In this document: one piece after another, positions 50,942 to 58,799 of the stretch | Numbering within the stretch: position 1 is the stretch's first letter | Layout: each line of letters begins with the position of its first letter | Origin: Nocardioides turkmenicus | GTDB lineage: Bacteria; Actinomycetota; Actinomycetes; Propionibacteriales; Nocardioidaceae | Assembly: GCF_011045035.1 (NCBI RefSeq) | Contig: NZ_JAALAA010000014.1 | Coordinates: forward strand, 1-64,000 | Direction: 5' to 3' | DNA length: 64,000 nucleotides | Notes under the pieces: model-generated | Databases searched by the model: none | What the model was told of the DNA's origin: nothing | The model's input: only the letters and a program-made list of their open reading frames with translations | Made by a program: the position numbers and the translations under genes

Positions 50942-52789
50942 CTAGTACGACAATCCGTGCCCGAGCGGGAAGAGATCCGGGATCTCCACCGGGAGCTTGC
51001 CGCTCGGGTTCACCTCGCCGTAGAGCACCCGCACCAGCGACTCGAGCTGGTGGGAGGTGTAGCCGTAGGTGTCGAGCACCGTCGCGGCCTCGGGGAAGGA
51101 GGTGACGTCGTAGGGGTTGCGCATCGCGGTCACGATCACCGGGACGTCGGTGGCGAGCAGCGCCTTGACCAGCTTGGTCTGGGCCACGGACGCCGGGGTC
51201 GGCTGGCCGGTCGCCGGGTTGATCTGCCAGGCGTTGTTCGTCGGCACGACCACCAGATCCTTGCCCGCGGCGGCCTCGACGGCGGCGTTGATCTGCGCGT
51301 CGGTCGGAGTGGTGCCCGACTGCAGCACCTGGGTCGTCGCTCCGCGCTTCTGGAGCCCGGCCGCGATGCCCGCCGTCGTGTCCACGCCCCAGCCCGCGAC
51401 CAGGACGTTCTTCGCCCCCGGTGCCAGCGGCAGCAGGTCGTCGTCGTTCTTCACCAACGTGGTGGTGCGGTCGGAGATCGCCTGCGCGTCGGCCTTGTGC
51501 ACCGGGTTGCTGAAGACCGCCGGAGCGGCAGCCACGTCGACGTACGGACTCTCGAAGATCTTGTTCTCGAGCTTGTGCTCGAGGATCCGGTAGACCGACT
51601 CGTCGAGCCGTTTGCGGGAGATGGTGCCGTCCTTGACGGCGTCGAGGACCGCTGCGTACGCCGTGTCCATCTGCGGCGGGATGAGCAGCTGGTCGGCGCC
51701 GGCGAGGAATGCCTCGACCGGGGCGACATCGGGCGGGTACGTCGCGCTCGCGCCCTGCATGTCGAGGGCGTCGGTCACGATCAGGCCGTCGAAGCCCATC
51801 TCCTCGCGGAGCAGGCCGGTGAGGATCGGCTCGGACATGGTGGCCGGCTCGCCGCTCGGGTCGATCGCGGGCACGGTGACGTGGGCCGTCATGATCGCGT
51901 CGATCCCGGCGTCGATCGCGGCCTTGAACGGCGGCAGGTCGATCGCCTCGAGCTCCTCGCGGCTGTGGGTCACCTCGGGCAGGCCGTAGTGGCTGTCGGT
52001 GCCGGTGTCTCCGTGGCCCGGGAAGTGCTTGGCGATCGAGGAGAGCTCGCCGTCGTCGAACCCGCCGACCTCGGCCTCGACGATGTCGGAGACCGCGGCC
52101 GAGTCGGCCCCGGCCGAGCGGATCCCGATCACCGGGTTGTTGGGGTTGAGGTTGACGTCGGCGACGGGCGCGTAGTCCTGGGTGACCCCGACGGCGGCCA
52201 GCTCGGTGCCGATCACCTCGGCAGAGCGGGCTGCGTCCTCGGTCGAGCCGCCGGCGCCCAGCGCCATCTGGCCGGGCATCTGGGTCGCGCCGCTGGCCGG
52301 ACCGAAGCGGGCCACGAGCGCGCCGCCCTCCTGGTCGACCGCGATGTTGAGCGGTATCTTGGGCCGCTGCTGCAGCGCGGCGCGCTGGAGACCGTTGGAG
52401 AGCGTCGCCACCTGGGCCGCGTCACCGATGTTGTCGGGGCCGCGGGTGGTGAAGTAGATGACCCCGCCGGGCTGGTACTTCGCGATCGCCTGCGCCGGGG
52501 TGTCCACCCCGTAGAGCCGCTGGTTGCCGGCCTTCGCCGTGTCGCTGACGTTGTTGGCGTCGCGTCCGTAGACCTCGATCACGAAGAGCTGGCCGACCTT
52601 CTGCTGCAGCGACATGTGTCGCATCAGCGAGACGATCTGGCCGTGCTGCGTCGGAGTCTTGGCGGCGGTCGTCGTGGGCGGATCGGGCTCTGCGGCGTGC
52701 GTCGCTGCGTACGGCGTCGCAACCGCCACCGCGGCCGCGAGTCCCACAGCCGCCAACCTTCCGCGTCTGGTCAGTGTCGTTCTGCTCAT
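50942..52789 (-). CDS. Secreted glycoside hydrolase family 3 (beta-N-acetylhexosaminidase-like)
   Basis: 615 residues from the ATG at 52789, preceded by GGGAGG. Twin-arginine-like or Sec signal in the first 35 residues (TRRGRLAAVGLAAAVAVATP). The GH3 barrel has AVDQEGGALVARFG, the NagZ-type KHFPGHGDTGTDSHYGLP (His general acid/base) and the nucleophile Asp in LIVTDALDMQGA. A C-terminal GH3_C sandwich (VLVAGWGVDTTAG, VIVTAMRNPYDV) follows. It probably releases GlcNAc from cell-wall or chitin fragments outside the cell. Terminator downstream. Confidence 0.93.
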   Translation of the reverse strand: MSRTTLTRRGRLAAVGLAAAVAVATPYAATHAAEPDPPTTTAAKTPTQHGQIVSLMRHMSLQQKVGQLFVIEVYGRDANNVSDTAKAGNQRLYGVDTPAQAIAKYQPGGVIYFTTRGPDNIGDAAQVATLSNGLQRAALQQRPKIPLNIAVDQEGGALVARFGPASGATQMPGQMALGAGGSTEDAARSAEVIGTELAAVGVTQDYAPVADVNLNPNNPVIGIRSAGADSAAVSDIVEAEVGGFDDGELSSIAKHFPGHGDTGTDSHYGLPEVTHSREELEAIDLPPFKAAIDAGIDAIMTAHVTVPAIDPSGEPATMSEPILTGLLREEMGFDGLIVTDALDMQGASATYPPDVAPVEAFLAGADQLLIPPQMDTAYAAVLDAVKDGTISRKRLDESVYRILEHKLENKIFESPYVDVAAAPAVFSNPVHKADAQAISDRTTTLVKNDDDLLPLAPGAKNVLVAGWGVDTTAGIAAGLQKRGATTQVLQSGTTPTDAQINAAVEAAAGKDLVVVPTNNAWQINPATGQPTPASVAQTKLVKALLATDVPVIVTAMRNPYDVTSFPEAATVLDTYGYTSHQLESLVRVLYGEVNPSGKLPVEIPDLFPLGHGLSY

Positions 52790-52889
52790 GACAACCTCCC
52801 CATCTGCACCGCTGGTGTGCGGCACGGCGATTCACTCTAGGCGCTACCAACCGGTCACGGAAGAAAATTCCCGAGTCCGCACGTCTGGC

Positions 52890-52976
52890 CCGCCGAATCG
52901 GCACTTGTGGAGGACGAAACTCGACTTTCGGCGCCCACAACTACAGATTCGCCTGTCATTGCCACCGATTCGGCGG
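52890..52976. repeat. Spaced 12-bp inverted repeat in the nagZ-like/BNR divergent region
   Basis: CCGCCGAATCGG (52890-52901) and CCGATTCGGCGG (52965-52976) are perfect inverted copies 63 bp apart, with TTGTGG and CCACAA nested inside. They lie in the 243-bp gap between two divergent secreted-protein genes. No gene is seen in the gap. Confidence 0.5.
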
Positions 52977-53032
52977 ACGAGTTTTGCCGGATCGGTGGAC
53001 AGAACGGCCTCGCAGGGCCAGGGTGATCCTTC

Positions 53033-54085
53033 GTGCGCATCGTTGTCGGAGCCGCAGCGGCGGCCACTCTCGCTCTCACCACCCTCACCTTCGCGCCGGC
53101 GGCGCAGGCAGTGCAGTCAGGGGGTGCGTACGACTGGACGTCTGTGAACGTCGATACGACGCAGGGATTCCGGGCGCTCGACGCCGTCGACGCGGAGACC
53201 GCGTGGGTCGGCGGCGATGGCGGGGGAGTGTTCCGTACGACCGACGGCGGCCAGACCTGGGACGAGGTCTCGCCGCCTGGAGCCGACGACCTGCTCTTCC
53301 GCGATGTCGAGGCACGCTCGGCCAGCGAGGCGGTGGTGCTCTCCATCGGCGAGGGCGAGGCGAGCCGGATCTACAAGACCGTCGACGGCGGAGCGACCTG
53401 GACCGAGACGTTCCGGTCCGCGGAGCCGACCGCCTTCTACAACTGCGTCGACTTCTGGCCCGGCGGCAAGCGCGGGATAGCGATGAGCGACCCGGTCGAC
53501 GGCGAGTGGCGCATCATCACGACCTCCGACGGCGGCGACACCTGGACGATTGCGGACACGCAGGGCCTGGAGGCGCCCGGCGAGTTCGGCTACTCGGCCA
53601 GCGGGACCTGCCTGGTCACCGCGGGGGCGCGCGAGGCGTGGATCGGCGGTGGCGGTGCCGCCGCGAAGATCTACGCCACCCACGACGGTGGTCGCTCTTG
53701 GTCTGCCGCCGACTCCACGATCGCGACCGGCGAGGCCGCTGGCGTCTTCGGACTCGGCTTCCGCAACCCTCGCCAGGGGATCGCGGTCGGTGGCGACTTC
53801 GGCCTCGAGGACGACGGCGTGGACCGCGCCGCCTACTCGTCCGACGGTGGTCGCACCTGGACCAACTCCGACTCCGACCTGGGCGGATACCGCGAGGCGG
53901 TCGCCTGGATCGGCGGCCGCACCGCGATCGCCGTCGGCCCCAACGGCAGCGACATCAGCCACGACAACGGCCGCTCCTGGAAGCCGTTCGGCGCCACCCA
54001 GACCCGCTTCCACACCGTCGACTGCGCCAAGGGCACCTGCTGGGCCGCCGGTGCGGGCGGACGGGTCGGGGTGCTCGCCCGCTGA
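53033..54085 (+). CDS. Secreted BNR/YCF48-like beta-propeller protein
   Basis: A 350-residue exported protein with a signal peptide (residues 1-24) and repeated Asp-box/BNR units: TTDGGQTWDEV, TVDGGATWTET, TSDGGDTWTI, THDGGRSWSA, SSDGGRTWTN and SHDNGRSWKP, about every 50 residues, forming a six- or seven-blade propeller. It is related to sialidase-like and YCF48 folds, but there is no sialidase Arg triad I can identify, so it is probably a binding or structural protein, not an enzyme. GTG start. Confidence 0.85.
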   Translation: MRIVVGAAAAATLALTTLTFAPAAQAVQSGGAYDWTSVNVDTTQGFRALDAVDAETAWVGGDGGGVFRTTDGGQTWDEVSPPGADDLLFRDVEARSASEAVVLSIGEGEASRIYKTVDGGATWTETFRSAEPTAFYNCVDFWPGGKRGIAMSDPVDGEWRIITTSDGGDTWTIADTQGLEAPGEFGYSASGTCLVTAGAREAWIGGGGAAAKIYATHDGGRSWSAADSTIATGEAAGVFGLGFRNPRQGIAVGGDFGLEDDGVDRAAYSSDGGRTWTNSDSDLGGYREAVAWIGGRTAIAVGPNGSDISHDNGRSWKPFGATQTRFHTVDCAKGTCWAAGAGGRVGVLAR

Positions 54086-54087
54086 GC

Positions 54088-54495
54088 TCAGATCTTGAGC
54101 CCGATCGTCATCGGTCCGCTCGAGGCCATCTCGTGCTCGCCGCGCTCGATGCAGAACTCGTTGCCCTCGGGGTCGCGGAGCGCGACGAAGCCGGTCCCGT
54201 CCTCCTTGCGGTGGTCGCCGAAGACGGTGGCGCCGAGCGAGAGCGCACGCTCAACGAGCTCGTCGCGGGTGGTGTCCTCCGGCTTGATGTCGATGTGGAC
54301 CCGGTTCTTCGCCGACTTCGCCTCGGGCACCGGGACGAAGAGGAACATCAGCTCCTTCGACGGGAAGCTGCGGGCGACGATCACCTCAGGGTCCTCGTCA
54401 TAGAAGAGGTGCCAGCCGGTGACCGCCGACCAGAACTCCCCGAGCTTGCGAGGGTCGGCACAGTCGAAGGTGAGGTGGCGGATCTGGATAGTCAT
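54088..54495 (-). CDS. VOC (glyoxalase/bleomycin-resistance fold) protein
   Basis: A 135-residue VOC protein of two beta-alpha-beta-beta-beta modules: RHLTFDCADPRKLGEFWSAVTGW at the start, RVHIDIKPEDTTRDELVERALSLGATVF in the middle (in part) and LRDPEGNEFCIE at the end, with His and Glu metal-ligand candidates. The large VOC_6-like group in actinobacteria is of unknown substrate. ATG at 54495. It converges with the BNR gene. Confidence 0.85.
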   Translation of the reverse strand: MTIQIRHLTFDCADPRKLGEFWSAVTGWHLFYDEDPEVIVARSFPSKELMFLFVPVPEAKSAKNRVHIDIKPEDTTRDELVERALSLGATVFGDHRKEDGTGFVALRDPEGNEFCIERGEHEMASSGPMTIGLKI

Positions 54496-54535
54496 GGCCG
54501 GATCATCCACCGAAGCCGGTTCGAAGTGGAACGGG

Positions 54536-56110
54536 TTATTCGACGAACTCCGAGACCGTACGCGGCGTCGCCGCCGCCGTGAGGGCGACGGCCGTCTCGA
54601 GCGGCACGTCCGGGATGTCGACGTGCTCATGACCGGCCGCGGTCATCGCGGTGACCTGGGCCAGGCCGATGCGGCGGTCGAAGAACGTCTGCTTGACCCG
54701 CCAGCCGATGATGCCGTCGGTCTGCAGGGCGGTGCGCACGGCGGTGTAGGAGCCCGAGCGGACCACCAGGTAGCGGTCGGTGAGCGCGTGGCCGAGGTGC
54801 CGGTGGCGCAGTTCGGCACCGAGCAGCCCGAGGACGAGGGCGAGCGCCATCATGACGACCGGGATCCACCAGATCCAGGTGTCGCCGAAGACGCCGATCA
54901 GCACGGTCGGGACGAGCGCGATGAGCGTCCACACGACAGTGGCGACGGCCGCCCGGAACCAGTAGCGCCGGCGTGGCCGCGGCCCGTGGCCGGTGAGGGC
55001 CGCCGAGAACGCGTCCTCGCCGAGGATGTCGGTGCCGACCTCGGAGACGACCTGCTCCGGCGCCGTCGGCAGGACCGCGGGGAAGTTGTCGTCGAGCCCG
55101 GTCGTCAGCAGGTTGAGGTCGGCGCCGCCTGCCAGTCCGATCAGCGGGCCGACGGTGGAGGTGGCGCCGCGTACCTTCGCCTCTTCCACCGTCGTCGCGC
55201 GGGTGCTGGTCAGGCCGAAGCTGCGCCGCAGCGTGGTGCCTTCCCGGCCCTGCTCGCGCACGACCTGGAGATCCCACCAGCGCACCGCATAGCCCACGCA
55301 CGACCCGATCGCCCACACCGCGGCCGCCCCGACGATCGCGATCGGCACGGCGATGAACAGCATGCGCCCGACTTCCTCGACCGGGACGCCGTTGATCTCG
55401 CCGTTGGTGACCCGGACACCGAAGGACTCCCACGGGATGAGGTCGGAGAACGCACCGAAGACCGCGCCCAGGCCACCCAGCGCGATCGCGAGGTTCTTGA
55501 GGTTGAGCGGGGCGTACCTGATCCAGGACCAGTCGAGCTTGGCGATGATCTCGCCTTCGGGCGAGGCCGCGACTGGCTCGATCTCTGGCGAGGAGCCTTC
55601 ACTTGAGGGTACGTCGGACGCGGATGGCGCGGGGGCCGCGTGCAGGAGCTCGCGCCGCAGCCGGGCGGCCGCGTCCTTGGTCAGCGAGTCCAGGGTGATC
55701 TGGCCCTCGTCGACCCCGGTGCCGACGTTGACCTTGGTGACCCCAAGGGCACGGTGGACGAGGGTCGAGCTCAGGTCGACGCTGCGCACCCGGTCGAGCC
55801 GGGCGGTCAGGGTGGTGCGGTTGAGCAGACCCTTGCGCACCTCCAGGTGTGTCGGCGTCACCCGATAGGTCGTGGTCAGCCACGGGACCAGACCGGCCAG
55901 GGCGGCGACAACCGCGATGCCGGCCGCGACCAGCAGACCGATGAAAACGTTCGCCTGGCCGGCGCCGAAGGCACCGATCGCGGCCGGGATGATCGCCTGG
56001 CGCAGCGTCGAGAGCGGGCTGACGACCGCGGTCCAGCCGGCCAGCCGCTGCCATTCCGCGTCTGGAACGGCAGGGGCCTCAGGAACTTCAGGGACCTCGG
56101 GTGTGCTCAC
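54536..56110 (-). CDS. bPH_2 domain membrane protein (YdbT-like)
   Basis: A 524-residue protein with three bacterial PH (bPH_2, formerly DUF304) domains alternating with pairs of membrane helices: VTPTHLEVRKGLLNRTTLTARLDRVRSVDL, then REQGREGTTLRRSFGLTSTRATTVEEAKV, and RYLVVRSGSYTAVRTALQTDGIIGW (each quoted in part). The Pro/Val/Glu-rich start (PEVPEVPEAP) is cytoplasmic. It is coupled by a GTGA overlap to the smaller bPH_2 gene upstream, the YdbS-YdbT pair of Bacillus, where the pair affects resistance to envelope stress. GTG start. Confidence 0.85.
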   Translation of the reverse strand: MSTPEVPEVPEAPAVPDAEWQRLAGWTAVVSPLSTLRQAIIPAAIGAFGAGQANVFIGLLVAAGIAVVAALAGLVPWLTTTYRVTPTHLEVRKGLLNRTTLTARLDRVRSVDLSSTLVHRALGVTKVNVGTGVDEGQITLDSLTKDAAARLRRELLHAAPAPSASDVPSSEGSSPEIEPVAASPEGEIIAKLDWSWIRYAPLNLKNLAIALGGLGAVFGAFSDLIPWESFGVRVTNGEINGVPVEEVGRMLFIAVPIAIVGAAAVWAIGSCVGYAVRWWDLQVVREQGREGTTLRRSFGLTSTRATTVEEAKVRGATSTVGPLIGLAGGADLNLLTTGLDDNFPAVLPTAPEQVVSEVGTDILGEDAFSAALTGHGPRPRRRYWFRAAVATVVWTLIALVPTVLIGVFGDTWIWWIPVVMMALALVLGLLGAELRHRHLGHALTDRYLVVRSGSYTAVRTALQTDGIIGWRVKQTFFDRRIGLAQVTAMTAAGHEHVDIPDVPLETAVALTAAATPRTVSEFVE

Positions 56111-56625
56111 GTCGCGTCCTCAGGCGTCGCGGCGGTGATCGCCACCAGCTTCGCGACGACTTCGAGCGCCAGCGCGTCGTCGAGGCAGGCGATCTGGACG
56201 ATGCCCGCCGAGGAGGCGGTGGAGACCTTGACCGTACGCAGCCCGAACTGCCGCATCAGCGGCCCCTGGGTGGAGTCGACCGTCTGCACCCGGGAGAGCG
56301 GCACGACCTCGTCGACGACGGTGAGCCACCCGTGGCGTACGTGGACGGCGATGTCGGTCACCTCCCACCGGTGGATCCGGAACCGGATCGAGGGCACGAA
56401 GGTCAGCCCCGGCACGGGCGCAAGCACGAAGACCACCGCGGCGAGCCACAGGATCCAGGTCCAGAAGCCCTCCGGGACGAGTACCGCCGCCACGATCGCA
56501 CCCACCGCGAGGGCCAGCCAGATCACGGCGCCGATCGCCTCAGCCGTACGCCAGTAGGCCGGTGCGCGCTCGGAGACCTGATGTGCGGGTTCGCGCAGTC
56601 GCTGTGGTGCGTCGGGGGCGTTCAC
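56107..56625 (-). CDS. bPH_2 domain membrane protein (YdbS-like)
   Basis: A 172-residue partner with two membrane helices (around residues 25-75) and one bPH_2 domain (FRIHRWEVTDIAVHVRHGWLTVVDEVVPLSRVQTV in part; the VDSTQGPLMRQFGLRTV stretch is diagnostic). It overlaps the YdbT-like gene by 4 bp. GTG start at 56625. Divergent from ychF. Confidence 0.85.
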   Translation of the reverse strand: MNAPDAPQRLREPAHQVSERAPAYWRTAEAIGAVIWLALAVGAIVAAVLVPEGFWTWILWLAAVVFVLAPVPGLTFVPSIRFRIHRWEVTDIAVHVRHGWLTVVDEVVPLSRVQTVDSTQGPLMRQFGLRTVKVSTASSAGIVQIACLDDALALEVVAKLVAITAATPEDAT

Positions 56626-56764
56626 GGGCGCGAGCCTATTGGGTGGGGTCCCTTTGCCGTCGGAAATCGTGGTCGGCGATTACGCACCAGGGTGTCGTCG
56701 TCGACGTGCACCACCCCGTCCGCGTTTCGGTCGTGGTCGGCGTACGACCCTAGGATTGTCGATC

Positions 56765-57838
56765 GTGGCACTCACCATCGGCATCGTGGGACTTCCCAAC
56801 GCGGGCAAGTCGACCCTCTTCAACGCTCTGACCAAGAACGACGTACTCGCGGCGAACTACCCCTTCGCCACCATCGAGCCCAACGTCGGCGTCGTCGGGG
56901 TGCCCGACGAGCGGCTGCCAGAGCTGGCGAAGATCTACGGGTCCCAGAAGCTGCTGCCGGCCACGGTGCAGTTCGTCGACATCGCCGGCATCGTGCGCGG
57001 CGCGAGTCAGGGTGAGGGGCTGGGCAACAAGTTCCTCTCCCACATCCGCGAGTCCGACGCGATCTGCCAGGTCACGCGGGTGTTCCGTGATGACGACGTC
57101 ACCCACGTCGACGGCAAGGTCGAGCCGGCCAACGACATCTCCACCATCCAGACCGAGCTGATCCTCGCCGACCTGGAGACGGTCGAGAAGGCGATCCCGC
57201 GGCTGGAGAAGGAGTCGCGCAAGGCTCCTGACCTCAAGGCCAACCTCGCCGCTGCGGTCGAGGCCAAGGAGGCCCTTGAGGCCGGCACCCCGATCATCGC
57301 CACGAAGATCGACCGAGCCCTGATCCGCGACCTGATGCTGCTCACCGCGAAGCCCTACATCTTCGTCTTCAACTGCGACTCCGACGAGCTCGCCGACGAG
57401 GCTTTGAAGGACTCGATGCGCGAGCTCGTCGCCCCTGCCGAGGCGATCTTCCTGGACGCGAAGTTCGAGTCCGAGCTCGTCGAGCTCGACGAGGACGAGG
57501 CCCGCGAGTTCCTGGCCGACGCCGGCGTCGAGGAGCCCGGCCTGGACATCCTGGCCCGCGTCGGCTTCGACACCCTCGGCCTGCAGACCTACCTCACCGC
57601 CGGCCCCAAGGAGGTCCGCGCGTGGGAGATCCCCAAGGGCGCCACCGCCCCCGAGGCCGCCGGTGTCATCCACACCGACTTCCAGAAGGGCTTCATCAAG
57701 GCCGAGATCGTCTCCTACGACGACCTCATCGCCGCCGGCTCCGTAGCCAAGGCCCGCGACCTTGGCAAGGTCCGCATGGAGGGCAAGGACTACGTCATGG
57801 CTGACGGCGACGTGGTGGAGTTTCGTTTTTCGCTTTAA
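56765..57838 (+). CDS. ychF: Redox-regulated ATPase YchF
   Basis: A 357-residue OBG-family P-loop protein that prefers ATP: GLPNAGKSTLFNALT (G1), FVDIAGIVRGASQGEGLGNKFLSHIRE (G3, in part) and a C-terminal TGS-like domain. It binds ribosomes and responds to oxidative stress. TAGGAT lies 8 nt before the GTG at 56765 (leaderless). Its end reads GDVVEFRFSL, whereas the usual actinobacterial end is GDVVEFRFNV. A copy with the usual end occurs at 62221-62253, so the last codons appear to have been replaced by an insertion. Confidence 0.95.
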   Translation: MALTIGIVGLPNAGKSTLFNALTKNDVLAANYPFATIEPNVGVVGVPDERLPELAKIYGSQKLLPATVQFVDIAGIVRGASQGEGLGNKFLSHIRESDAICQVTRVFRDDDVTHVDGKVEPANDISTIQTELILADLETVEKAIPRLEKESRKAPDLKANLAAAVEAKEALEAGTPIIATKIDRALIRDLMLLTAKPYIFVFNCDSDELADEALKDSMRELVAPAEAIFLDAKFESELVELDEDEAREFLADAGVEEPGLDILARVGFDTLGLQTYLTAGPKEVRAWEIPKGATAPEAAGVIHTDFQKGFIKAEIVSYDDLIAAGSVAKARDLGKVRMEGKDYVMADGDVVEFRFSL

Positions 57839-57918
57839 CCTCTGGCGGTTATTGGCGCTCTTCGACATCACCTGGTCTCGCGGCCGATGGGGAAACTGGG
57901 GACGTAGCGCCGCTCGCA

Positions 57919-57962
57919 CACCACAGCCCCCGGCCGAACTCGTTCGGTCAGGGGCTGTGGTG
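57919..57962. terminator. Convergent terminator after ychF
   Basis: CACCACAGCCCC (57919-57930) with GGGGCTGTGGTG (57951-57962), extended by GGCCGAAC with GTTCGGTC inside, gives a stem of about 20 bp. It lies between the convergent ychF and SDR genes. Confidence 0.8.
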
Positions 57963-57978
57963 CAGGTGCAGGCATCGC

Positions 57979-58758
57979 TCAGCTGGCGATCCAGCCTCCG
58001 TCGACGTGGAGGGTGTCTCCGTTGATGTAGGCGGCTCCGGTGCTGGCGAGGAAGTGGATGGCGGCAGCGACTTCCGCGGGCTGCCCGCCGCGTCGCGCGG
58101 GGACCACCGTGTCGACGTAGCTCGCGTTTGCGGCGTTGTTGTCGCCATCGGTGGGAGGGGTCATGTCACCGAGGATTTCCTGCGAGGTGGCCAGGATCGA
58201 GGTCTCGATCACACCGGGGGCGACGGTGTTGGCGGTGATTCCGTACTGGCCGAGGTCGACGGCGAGGCGTCGGGTCATTCCTTCGAGCCCGGCCTTCGCG
58301 GCGTCGTAGGAGAGGCCGTCGGGCGACGTGCGGGTAGCGGCGATGGAGCTGATGGTGACGATGCGGCCGGACTTCTGGCGGACCATGGCCTCGGACGCGG
58401 GCTTGATGAGGTTGAACGCGCCGGTGAGGTTGACGGCGATGATGCGGTCCCAGAGCTCGTAGGTGGTCTCCTGAATGCCTGCGAGACCGTCGAACACGCC
58501 TGCGTTGCTGACGAGCACGTCGATGGATCCGTACTCCTTCTCGATGCCTTCGATGGCGGTGCGAACCTTCGGGGCGTCGACGACGTCGACGACGTGGGTC
58601 GTGACGAGGTCGAGGTTCGCAGCAACGGAGGCGAGTCGCTTCTCAGACAGGTCGAACAGGTGCACGCGGTCGCCGCTGGCGGCGAAGGCCTCGGCGACGG
58701 CTGCCCCGATTCCGCTGCCTGCGCCGGTGATGATGACGTTGCGGGGCTCGGTGGTCAT
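57979..58758 (-). CDS. SDR family oxidoreductase in the ychF-linked cassette
   Basis: A 259-residue classical SDR: NAD(P) site ITGAGSGIGAAVAE, SNAG, catalytic Ser in ISSIAATRTS, YDAAK with Tyr and Lys, and the C-terminal INGDTLHVDGGWIAS. AAGGAG precedes the ATG. It lies 41 bp downstream of the UvrA-like gene and is probably the third gene of the TetR-led unit. The substrate is unknown; base use seems lower in GC than neighbouring housekeeping genes. Confidence 0.88.
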   Translation of the reverse strand: MTTEPRNVIITGAGSGIGAAVAEAFAASGDRVHLFDLSEKRLASVAANLDLVTTHVVDVVDAPKVRTAIEGIEKEYGSIDVLVSNAGVFDGLAGIQETTYELWDRIIAVNLTGAFNLIKPASEAMVRQKSGRIVTISSIAATRTSPDGLSYDAAKAGLEGMTRRLAVDLGQYGITANTVAPGVIETSILATSQEILGDMTPPTDGDNNAANASYVDTVVPARRGGQPAEVAAAIHFLASTGAAYINGDTLHVDGGWIAS

Positions 58759-58799
58759 GGGTTTCTCCTTCTGGGATGGGTTGGTCTTGATCGGGTTGG

